Source: Catonia carolina
Lineage: Eukaryota; Arthropoda; Insecta; Hemiptera; Achilidae
DNA: 64,000 nucleotides
Assembly: GCA_035578175.1 (NCBI GenBank)
Contig: JAQMRL010000008.1
Location: 61,932,541 to 61,996,540, forward strand
Direction: 5' to 3'
Each line of letters opens with the position of its first letter. Position 1 is the first letter of the stretch. Below are positions 36,101-48,100 of the stretch, piece after piece. The translations under genes and the position numbers were made by a program. A model generated the notes under the pieces. The model saw only the letters and a list, made by a program, of their open reading frames with translations. It made no database searches and was not told the DNA's origin.

Positions 36101-39100
36101 GTTGGGAGCAGTTCGATCACCTGCCCTACAGCCCAGACTTGGCACCGTCTGATTACCACTTGTTCCTGCACATGAAGCGCGAGCTAGGCGGCCAACGCTT
36201 TGAAACCAACGATGAAGTGAAAACTGCTGTGGAGTCGTGGCTACATTCGTTGGCGGGAACCTTCTACGAAGAGGGTGTAGATAAATTGATCACCCGCTAC
36301 GACAAGTGTTTGAACATCGGTGGAAGCTATATCGAAAAATAGTTTAAGGTTTGGGCTTTCATGTAGAAATAAAATTGTGTTGAAAAAAAATTGTTTTACT
36401 TGTTTTTTTTAAAAACGGTACTTACTTTCTGAACACGCCTCATACAATCAGCTGATTATGTTATAAAGTATTGCATGTTAACGCGCTCTATAATCGATGT
36501 GTTCAGTACGAGATACCAGACAAGAGTGAACTATTGCGGCTCTTATATGCTTGCGCGTTTGTCAGGTACAATCTGATAACGCTGGCAAACGTTCTGATTG
36601 GTCTAAACGTGTGGAACAGCAGAGCTCATCAACCATGAAAAGCATATTACTAGTAATCATTCAGTTTTGTTAATTTGGAAAAGTATTTTATGTTGTTATT
36701 TGAAATTTTTATCAAATTTTAACAAAGGTTGGATAAGACCTTGAGAGGATGATGGGTGATTTAACATTTCATTTGTGTAATAATTTTGGTTCTGATTAAC
36801 CAGTCCTGTCACTTCACTTAGTTCAATAAAATTTCTTGTTGAATCGTGGAAATCTGTTTCACTGGGTTTGTGTTTGTAATAATGTCCTTGATATTCAACG
36901 TGTGAAGTACCATTCGAAAACATGTTATATATGGTATAATTCTTTGTTATCTATGGTATAACTTGGAATTGAATTTCTTCAATGCAAATATTTTTCATTT
37001 AAACTGTATTGGTTTGTTTATGCCCTTCAAGAAAATTAATCTAGTAGTCTTCAAAATTATAAGCGATTTTGCTTCAAATATTTCATGTTTTATTAGAAGA
37101 TAAAAATGTTATTTAAAGTAAATTTAAGATTTTTTTTAGTCTTTCAGTTTCGTTGATGTATGAATTTAATTAAAAGGGTCTTCCTTTGCGAACATTTAGA
37201 ATTTACAGGTCAAAATTTTAACAGTTATTATTTTTGCAGGTATCTTATGTACACTTTGGATAAATTTGTTGAGCAAGATTACAGTTTAGTTTATTTTCAT
37301 TATGGTTTAACAAGCAAAAATAAACCAGCTTTGTCATGGTTATGGCAAGCGTATAAAGCGTTTGATAGGAAATATAAAAAGAATTTAAAGGCATTGTATC
37401 TTGTTCATCCCACCAATTTTATCAGAGTTGTTTGGCAAATATTTCGTGCTGCAATAAGGTAACTATATTATTCTCTTATAATTTTATATTTTACTTAGTT
37501 GTGATGAAAGGATTGGTTATTGTCTCTGATAATAAAAACTTATTTGATTTTTTTAAATTTATGATACATTTCACTGATGATATAAGTTTATTATCCAACT
37601 TGCACAATCGCTAGAAAGATGAAATTTGGAATATTACCTTTAGGGTAAATAGAGTTAAACATAAATGATTTTGACATTCCACCGTTCTAGGGTTGAAAAG
37701 GGTGTTCAACCCTTAAACTGATATTTTCTGTTTACTAAGTTCCAGACAAGCTATATGGCTAAAACTCTGAATTGTCGTAACCATTTCTAAAATGATCCCA
37801 TAAGGGGATGAAAATAATGTTCAACCGTTAAACCAATATTTATTCTTTACTAAGTTCCAGACGAGTTAGATGGCTGAATTTCAGTAATATTATTTATTGT
37901 GCTATTAAAAAATGTATCCCTTAAAAATTTTAAAAACTCCAAGGTTGAAAAGGGTGTTCAACCCTTAAACCATTTTATTTTATTTACTGAATTCCAGAGG
38001 ATTTAGTTGGCTGAAACTCAGTGGAGATGTTACGTATAGTGATGCTAAGAGAAATTACACCTTAACGATTTTAAAAATTTGCTTGTTAGGAGTTTAAAAG
38101 TGTGTTCAACCCTTAAATCAATATTTTCAATTTACTCAGTTACATATGAGCTAGGTAGTTGAAACTCGGCAGAGGTGTTACCTATAGTGCACCTAAAAGA
38201 ATCACCCCTTAATGATTACAAAAATATACCCCGAAGGGGTTTAAAATGGTGTTCAACCCATAAACCTATTTTTTTTATTATTTTAACAAATTTATGTTGA
38301 TTATTCTCACTTCTGAGTTTCTGTATATTTATTAATTGTAATTATGAATTAAATTTTAAGATTTAATAAAATTTCATTTTGTTGCAGTGCAAAATTTGGG
38401 CGTAAAGTAATGTACGTAAATTATTTAAATGAATTAAGACAGCATTTAAATTTGGACCAAATAAGTATACCTCAACCAGTATTAGAGTAAGTAACATTTT
38501 GAAATTATTTTTATTGTTATCTACTGGAATTGTGTAAACGTTATCGTCTGCTGGTTTCTAAAAAAATGATTTATCTTGGTTAAATTTATAATATTTTTAA
38601 AGATTATTTAGTGTGTTTTTTTATTTATCTTGCTTCCATCATTGAGCTGGAATTCAACATACAGTTCTTTTGGATATTTGTAAGTTTGGTATTTATTGTA
38701 AAGGGATACATACTACAGTCTTTAATACAATGAGTACTGAAACTACTGCATCTTTATATATATGGTTTTTTCATTATTCACAAGTGTGAAAAATTTTTCT
38801 TTTGATTTTGCTGTGCGATTATCATTATTTGAACATATCACCCATTTTCAGGTGATATATTAAATTCTATATTATTAAAATTAATATAGTTAACTGAGAA
38901 TTTTTGTTTGACTTATAAGTTTTTTTTTAATTTTTGACACAGAAAATAAAATTAGGTTAAAAGTAAATAAAGAGAAGAGAATGATGTTTATGGTTAAACC
39001 TCTTAAGTTTGTTTGCTTTCTTATAAATGTTCCTTTTCTTCTGAGTTAGTTGTTTTTCATAAAGGTTTTTTTAATGACAGGTAGAAGTTTACCTAGATGA

Positions 39101-42100
39101 TCATAGAATATAATGAATTTATTACTTGGACACATTTATTTATTCAAAAATAAATCTTTATAATGCATCCTGCAGTTTGAAATTATTTCTATTTCATATA
39201 ATGAATTAATATAATAATTTCACTAACCTTCTTTTTAAACTGCGTCACCTTTATTGTAATTTCTACTTACACGTGTTTCGGTGGATCCACCATCATCAGA
39301 GTAAATGAAAAATTGAAACTAAAAAATTTTTTCACATTTATTTAAAATTTACAGAAGATGGTACATCTTCAGTCACTTGTATAAAACTGATTTAAAATTA
39401 ATTTATTTTAATTTATCCCTTCTCATATTTACTGTAGATAGCAGCAGCAGTCAATATCACTTCATCATTCCTAAATTTTATTTGTTCATTCAAAATGTCC
39501 TGCTTTTGCTCTTTCAAATATTTATAAATATGGAACATCACATATTTCTCAATTTTATTTTTATTCTCTATATTACATTGTTCTATTATATTGAAATGTT
39601 CATCTATTTTACCAAATTTATGTCTTTCTTCTTTTATATGATTGGTATAGTTAGATATAATGTAGTCACATTTCAGTGCTTTTTTATGTTCATTATACCT
39701 CACTTGAAAATTACGACTAGTCATACCAATGTAAAATTTTTTACAATCCTCATTACCACAATCTATTTTATACACACCCTTTTTATTGCTTAGTGTTTCA
39801 TTTATATTATTTTTAATTATATTTGTGGACAGTAATAATTAAAAATAATATAAATGAAACATTAAGCAATAAAAAGGGTGTGTATAAAATAGATTGTGGT
39901 AATGAGGATTGTAAAAAATTTTACATTGGTATGACTAGTCGTAATTTTCAAGTGAGGTATAATGAACATAAAAAAGCACTGAAATGTGACTACATTATAT
40001 CTAACTATACCAATCATATAAAAGAAGAAAGACATAAATTTGGTAAAATAGATGAACATTTCAATATAATAGAACAATGTAATATAGAGAATAAAAATAA
40101 AATTGAGAAATATGAGATGTTCCATATTTATAAATATTTGAAAGAGCAAAAGCAGGACATTTTGAATGAACAAATAAAATTTAGGAATGATGAAGTGATA
40201 TTGACTGCTGTTGATATCTACAGTAAATATGAGAAGGGATAAATTAAAATAAATTAATTTTAAATCAGTTTTATACAAGTGACTGAAGATGTACCATCTT
40301 CTGTAAATTTTAAATAAATGTGAAAAAATTTTTTAGTTTCAATTTTTCATTTACTCTGATGATGGTGGATCCACCGAAACACGTGTAAGTAGAAATTACA
40401 ATAAAGGTGACGCAGTTTAAAAAGAAGGTTAGTGAAATTATTATATTAATTTATTTATTAATCCTTTCACATGCTATTAATTATACTTTGATGTCCACCA
40501 GGGTCACCAATTTTCAATTTTTGTAGAAAAATGTACAGATAAAAGTTAGCAAAGATGCAAACAAATGTTGTAAATGAATTACCTAATAACAGATAATAAC
40601 TTTGAATGATTAATAAAAAATGCAAGAAATTACTTATAAAAAGAAAACACATTTAGAACAATTAGCAGGAAAAGTTGGATTAAAAATCTCTAATGAAAAA
40701 ACTAAAACTTGAAAGACGAATCCTAAGAACCTGCATAGGTAAGAAAACAAAGTAGATGGGCAAAGGAGAATTCTAACAAACTAATTAGTCTATAAAGAAA
40801 ACGAATCCATAACAGATACAATAAGGAAGAAAAGGATATCTTTTCTTGGACATCTTGTCAGAAAACCTAAAGACAGAATTTTAAACAAGATGATTAGCAA
40901 ACTCTTTCCAATGGTAACATCAGGAGCATGGATCTGAAATGTCAAAGAAGACATGATCAAACTTGGATTAACTTTCGATGATTCAGAAAACAAAACAGAA
41001 ATATTAAACATTTTAAGAAATAAGGGAAGTAGATTTGAAACTAAATCAGATGGGAGACAAACCCAAGCAGGAAGAAACCGGTCGTTTCAGAGGAAGTTCA
41101 GCAAGCGAGATCAGCCCGAATGAAGGCATACTGGCAAAACATCAAAATATGAAAAGGAAGAAGGTTTCTAAATTTGACTTAAGTGATCCATTGTGGTCAT
41201 AAAAGACAAAAAAAAAAGAAAAAGAAAACACAATTACAATGAATCAAATAGCAAACTTTGCTTTTCTTTGTAAATATTGTGGTTACACGACGCAAGAGAA
41301 CAGGGGAAAACTTAAAATTTTAATTCCTGTTTCATCCTGATGGAATCTTTGATGTAACAATTATTGATTGATTGCTCGCCTAAGTTTAATCTTCATTTTG
41401 CAAGATATCTTGTCATTGCGTAATTAGTGGATTATACAAGACATGGAATATCTTTTCGATGCCCATGAAAGGGTTAAATACGAATGAGGTGCTACCCAAA
41501 AGTTCAGGGAATTTTATCATAAAAATAAAATAACTTTAGCATAACTTTTAATTTCCACAGTCTCCTTCAAAATAGTCTCCTTGGGCATTGATACAGTGAT
41601 CCCAGTGTTTTTTCCATGATTCCATGCATCCCTGGAAGTCTGCAAGTGTAAGTGTTCGAAGCACATTCTGTGTTTCTTCCTGGATTTCCTCAATGGTGTG
41701 CGATGACTGCTGCTTAGGTACAGGGTCATAACCGTACACCCGTGTCTCATCACCTGTTATAATATTAGAGATGAAGTTTGGGTTATCTGTTGCTGCATTT
41801 TTCAATTCACTGCAGCAAGCTATGCGATTTTTTTTCTCTGTTTTTTTTCTGGTCGCTGTTCAACAGTCTCGGTACGAATTTTGCAGCAATGCATCTCCTG
41901 TTCAAATTGTCTGACAAGATGCATTGGATGGATCTACATGACATTTTTAAGATTGGACTAACAACATCATGGATTGTTCTTCTACGATCTGCAAAAATAG
42001 CCTCTCGCACTTTTGCGATGTTTTCCGGTGTTGTGCTTGTTGATAGTCATCCTGACTGCTCTTCATCGTTGACTGTTGTTCGTTTATCTTTGAATCATTT

Positions 42101-45100
42101 GTACCACAAAAAAATTTTACTTTGACTCATAGCACTCTCGCCAAATGCTTCCACAAGCATGTGATGGGTTTCTGCAGCAATTTTTTTAAGCTTGGAGCAA
42201 AATATGATGCAGATCCTTTGGTCTTTAAAATGTGCCATTTAGAAAATCGCTGAAACACTAAAACACAACATTACACAACCACATGAAACTCTCACTGTCA
42301 CAACACTGATTCACAAACAGTACTGTTTGCCACATCTAGCAGCAGCATGTCGTACCACGTGGTACGACAATGGTTCGTACATTACATTCAAATACCCCGA
42401 ACTTTTATATAGCACCTCGTATCTTTCTGCAATTTCCAATTTAAAAATAATTGAAATTGGGTCTACAATTTAAGTGTTAAACAATGTTTGAAATTACCAC
42501 ATTTGTTTCAGGAATGATGAAAGGTTGATGGCAAAAATCAGTCCCAAAGGTAATACACCATCAAATACGGCCCAGCCATCATCTAGTCCTAGCACACAGG
42601 CACCATTACCAACACAACAATTTGGTGTTTCATTACAATTTATTAAAGAGCACAATGATGGGCGAGTCATTCCACCTATTGTTCAACAGTGTGTTGAATT
42701 TCTAAGCACTCCTGATGGTCAGTTAATATTTTTTTTTTTATTATGGGATATGTATTCGTACAGTGGTTAATTATATAGTGTTTAATATGTATGGTGTATT
42801 TTGTTATATTATCTTAATTACCAGGCAGTTTTAGCCTCCTGTAGTCTAGTAGACTCAGGCAAACCATTCCTGAGAAAGTATGGTTAATTGAACCCTAACC
42901 AGAACACCGGTAACCACTGTCTAGTATTGAAACCTTTACTAGGATTTGAACATCATTTCAAACAATGTTTGAAACTATCAAACTATCAAACTTTCAAACA
43001 TCATCTCGAGACCAATCCAACAAATGGTGGGTCATTCCGTGATAAAGTTTTATTTATCTGTTCTTTAAAAATATGTATATATGTATAGATACTGAAGCAC
43101 GAGATTGCCTTTTGCGTATTGATGGGCTGTGAGGAAGGGAAGTGAAAATTTGTCAGTGGTGCCAACCTTAACAGTGAGACACTACTCACATTCACACTAC
43201 ATTTCACTACTGTGCAGTTTCTACATAAATTTTGTTAGATGTGGTTTATTCCGAGAACATTTTTTCTTCATAAACCTTATATGAAATAAATGTGATCTGT
43301 AATATTTCCTATAGCTTAATTACATGACTAGAAATGTTTGATTTACTGTAATTACTAGCTACCTTATTCTATTGGAACAAAATTTTCTACGAATGAATCA
43401 CCTTTACTATCGCTGTCACCGGCATCTTCACTATCAGTCTCACCTAACCGTTTCCTTTTTTTACCAGGTGTCAACAAAACTGTTGAAGAGTAGCTTCGTC
43501 ACGTCTTTTAATTTCCTTCTTTATTTTTCAAATTGTGGAAAGAGAAACATCACAGTAGTTATCCACTCGCTCATGGCTTTTGTTAAAAGGCTAGGAAAGG
43601 CATTTTTTTTTTAGCTTTAACTTCAGAGCATTTTATTACAATGCACATTAGATTTCGTTCAGCACTGTGAATAGTCTGCCCTTGTTTTCGAGAAATTAAC
43701 ATTTCTGTTTACGATAACAAACTGTTATATTCATACAGTTAACCTACAAAAGGTTCTGCAATATATTGTATAGTATGCTCTGGGTATAGTATAAGTTGTT
43801 GTGTTGTACTGAAATTAAAGCAGTCACGCATGCACACTGATGTTTTACCCCCTTTACACCTCGTTGTAAACAAAGGCAAACTCGTGACTAGTAAATATAG
43901 ATATATATAATACATAAACACTAGCAAGTGTTGTGTATGTTTTTTCTAGGCCATTTATTTTTAGGCAAATGGAATGAATAGTGGTTAAGTGAAACAATTT
44001 ATTTAATTTTTTTTTTTCAAAAAATTAGCTTGTTACAATATACTGAATGGATTTACTTATATTATAAATTATTTATTCGAAAACTGATAAAATATTCATG
44101 ACTTTCAAAATTTTTGTTTGTTTATTTAAATGATGTCATCTTTATTATAGCTTTGGAGACGGAAGGGCTGTTTAGAAGATCAGCAAATGTTACGGTAGTA
44201 AAGGAAATGCAAAATAGGGTTAACCAAGGATTAGCTATTGAATTCAATAACGATGTACATAATGCCGCTGTTTTATTAAAAACATTCCTCAGGGAACTAG
44301 AAGAACCATTAATGACTTTCGATTTATTTGATGAAATTACGCAGTTCCAGAGTAAGTAATTGTAATTATAATTTTTGTTTCATGAAGTTTAATGTATGAC
44401 GTTGCAAGGAGTTACAAAGACTGGTTTCTTTGCCATGGAAATGTTGAGGTGTTAGAACTCCTCAAAAATTTAGATTTTTAAAGAAGAATAAAGTGCCAGA
44501 AAAGCTTTGAATGTTTGTTTAGAATTTTGTTTTGTTCCCTAATGTGTGTATGTTGCAATCTGTTCACTTTAAGCATGATACCAACACCATGATTCAGTGA
44601 GATGAAGGTAATATTTAGATTATGTGTAAATAAGGTACCCATAGCTCTTGTACAGACTCAGGTTGACCATTCCTGAGAGAGTATGGTTAATTAAACTCTA
44701 ACAATATAAGTACACCGGTAACCACAGCCTAACATTCAAATCCAGATAAAAATAACTACCATTACTAGTATTTGAGCCATGATTTCCGAAAATCAGCTGT
44801 AACAGCTGACTCACAGCAATGACTTATCTGCTAGACCAAACTGTTTGGTTGATTAAAAAAATAAGAGAATTTTTTCAGAAAATAGGATTCTCTATTATGT
44901 TGTTCCATAAGTATATTTTATAAATTTCTTATGAATTCTATCAGTCAATTTTTGTAAATGTTATATATTTTTAAGTGTTTTATGTTATTAGTAAAAATAC
45001 CTATAGGTATATATTTTAATGTAGAATATAAGAATAATAACAATAGAGAAATACTAGTCTTAAAATATATAAGTAGCCACGGGGTTTGTTCTTATGATAA

Positions 45101-48100
45101 TCATAAGTCAGTTAGGTCTGAATGAAACTGTTTGTTAGTCTAAGACCGGTTACATTAAAAAAATATTATAAATTAATTTTAAATTGGCCCGGTGGACATT
45201 TCCTTAAAATACTTTGTGTAAATGCGGATAGTAATTGGGACTTTGTTATTGGTATTTAAAATTGGGGTGGAAGTTGTTTGATATTAACCTTTTTGAGGAC
45301 TATGTTTTTCAACCTAGAACTTTTGTACTGCCTTTTTCTTTTCCTTTCAACGCTTCTCAGGTCATATTCTCTGTTGTAATTACCTCGTGGGTTGTCTCTA
45401 TGGATGCACCAACAGTAGTCTCAAATCATGTTCACATTCCATCTTCCCTGATATGAACGTTCCATTTCCTTTATATCTTGATGAAATCTTTCACCCACTT
45501 ACCTTCTTCACTTATATGACCAAGATTTTCAGGAAAGTAATCAATATGAGAATTCAGAAAATGTACCTTCAAGGTCATTGAACAACTCAAGTCTTGGAAT
45601 TTCTTTAGCGTGTTTTCCACTGCGCACTTAAAATTTGGGTCCATATTGTTCCCAAGAAATTTCCTTAAGACTTCTTCAAATGATTTCCATGCTTCTTGAT
45701 TTCTATGTCTTTCATTTTGGTGTGAAAGGTTTCATCTTTCAAAAGTTTATGAATGTCGAGTAGTGAAAATGCCTTCTTTTACTTTTACCTCTGACAGTTG
45801 TGGAAGTTTTTGGCTTAACAATCTACTTTGTTTGATAAAGCTTTTACGAATTGTTTTATCAATCAGAGATTAATGTTAAGTGGAGGGAGGAGTACTTTCA
45901 GTGGATCAACCAAATTTTTCAGTATTACATTTTTGGTCCCAAGTTCTAATAATACCCTCCGTGGTCATCAGAAAAGTATGGAGTAAAGACTTTTTCCTTA
46001 TAACCAAACTAATAAACTAACTAATGATAAAATATCAACATAATTAATTCATGCCACAATTTTAATTCCATGATTTAGAAATAAAATATATTTATTTATC
46101 AATTTTGACAATATTAAAATAAACTAATATTGTAAAAAAATGGTATGCAATGGATTTTTTGAAGATTTTTTCTGAAACCTGCACACAAAAATGTATTAGA
46201 ATCAGTCATTAGTTTTCAAACAACTTTTCCATTGTTGACCTATGTTATTTATTTGTATACTGTTCGCCAACTACGGCGGCATGTAGGGAGGGTAGCGGGA
46301 CAGAGAGAGAATGTGTTGCGTCAGCCTTTCCCTCAACTCGTTTCAATCAGTGCACGGTGTTCAAGCGCAGTAGTGACAATACGCGGTACGGTAGGGCACT
46401 CTGCCGGCCAGTTTCGTTCACTACACTCTAACAAGCTCATTTTTCATCAAAAAATTCTGAAAAAATTACTTTCGCTTCCTAATGGATCTTATTTTATTAC
46501 ACTAAAAATGTTACTATTATACTCTGATATTTATATAAGATACGGTCGTACAAAGTTAGACGTTTAAATCTCATCGCATTTTTTGTGTATCACGTAGGCT
46601 AATATAGGCCCTAACTTCTTTTCCTGGATTACAAAATATGCATTTTATTATTTTGTTATAAAATATAAAATTTTATCTGTAATTTGATGTATGTAGGGCA
46701 GAAAGAGAAATAATAAACGAGCTTGAAAAAATCACTTTTTGAAGGGAAGTCAAAGATAGATCATCGTGTCTGGTGTCTACTTCCTGTTAATATTCCAAGA
46801 AGCTGAATCAATTTTAATAGTAGTGAATTTTATACGAAACACGTCAAATTTTAGAAATCAACTACACACGCACAATATCAGTTGTTTGACATTTTAACAA
46901 AAAGAACCGTATAGTAAATATAACAGAATGAGGTTATGACGTACCTTTCTTTTGGGCGTGACAAAACTTATGGTAGGTACATCATTTAGATAAAAACTTA
47001 TTGCCTATTACCCTAAAATGAATCGCAGACATTTTCCCCGTAATTTGTGCGCGCGCAACTAATTTTGACGGGGTGTGGCTTTCGACAGCGACACCAATGT
47101 CAAAATGATTACCGCATGAACACAACACAATGAGAAGTGAGTACTACTTTAGAGGCAGCCGGCATCAGGCTACGACGCTGTGGTGGGGGAGCTGCTTACT
47201 GCGCATGTGCGGCCCGCATGCCACCGTAGTTGGTTATATTTATACTAACATGTTTCAGTGGAGCCACCATCACTAGAGTATTTGAATCATTATCATTGAA
47301 ACTAATTATTAAACAATTTTTTAGAAGATTGTCTTCATTAATTTGATTATTTAAAATCTGGTGTGAAACACTCACACGACTTTCTCTTGCCAATGCAAAT
47401 AATTAACAATAAACAAAACATTAGAAATAAACAAAAAACTAACTTCTAAAAATATAACCTTATTTTAATTATGACTGAAAGACGCAAAATGAAAATCGAA
47501 CTCAGTTCGGCTTAAAAATACGGAAAATCACTCTTTCACACTAAACTAGGCTCGGTAGAGAAAAATGCTTTAAATAAAAGTTGTAGATCTTTTTATTTCC
47601 TATAAATTCGATTATATACACTTTTATCATAAAATGCATACTAAGGCCGAAATCTTAAAATAAATCAATTTTTCACACATTTTCGTGAGAAAAAACAGAA
47701 AATCGCTAATTACCGCTAAACTAAGCGTTATACATCTCTGCATTTTTTTATTATATAAAGTTTTGCGTTATAATACATATTAAAGCCTTAATCTTAAAAA
47801 AACACTTTTTTACGTAAAAACAGCCTCCCCAAGAATTTCAGCAAACATGGCGCCTACCCTATCTTGTAGAGAATAAAAAATTGAGTAAACCAGGCGATTT
47901 TTAAAAAAAATGGTCGTAGGACCAGTTTTTGAGAAAATCGCAAAAAAGTGAAAAATTACACGAATTAACTACTACTTCCGGTTGACCGATTTTGATGAAA
48001 ATGTTCGTGTCGGGTCCGGTAGTGGTATGTAACTTAAGTTTCAAGTTCGTACAATGTTCCGTTCTTGAGATATTTTGTATACACAGACACACACAGACCT

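Larger units (their letters stand above)
35530..36655 (-). mobile_element. ~380-bp MITE (family C), split by a mariner element
   Basis: Outer ends TTTTTCAAGGCTGATGAGCT (left) and CTTTTCATGGTTGATGAGCT (right, reverse complement) form a TIR. The two halves (35530-35682 and 36443-36655) together match the uninterrupted copy at 59189-59568 in opposite orientation. Confidence 0.85.
39205..40450. mobile_element. Head-to-head Penelope-like element remnants forming a 616-bp near-perfect inverted repeat
   Basis: Arms 39205-39820 and 39835-40450 are reverse complements around a 14-nt spacer (ATTTGTGGACAGTA). I see only a handful of differences. Each arm, from centre outwards, has a GIY-YIG endonuclease frame, ~110 bp of spacer and a hammerhead ribozyme motif. 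Penelope-like retroelements combine a reverse transcriptase with a C-terminal GIY-YIG domain and carry hammerheads in their terminal repeats. The reverse transcriptase is missing in both arms. Confidence 0.88.
41481..42419 (-). mobile_element. Mariner-type element, internally deleted
   Basis: TIRs GAGGTGCTACCCAAAAGTTC (left) and GAGGTGCTATATAAAAGTTC (right, reverse complement); TA at 41479-41480 and 42420-42421. The left end carries a 2-bp insertion. 939 bp against ~1.3 kb for intact relatives. Confidence 0.87.

Noticed and set aside
35809..36171. 120-residue minus-strand frame across the mini-mariner
   Set aside because: Shadow of the real transposase frame on the + strand.
39377..40278. 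138-residue hydrophobic frames antisense to the GIY-YIG frames in both palindrome arms
   Set aside because: They are the reverse strand of the AT-rich endonuclease coding sequence; Phe/Ile/Tyr-rich, no membrane protein family likeness, and mirror each other only because the arms do.
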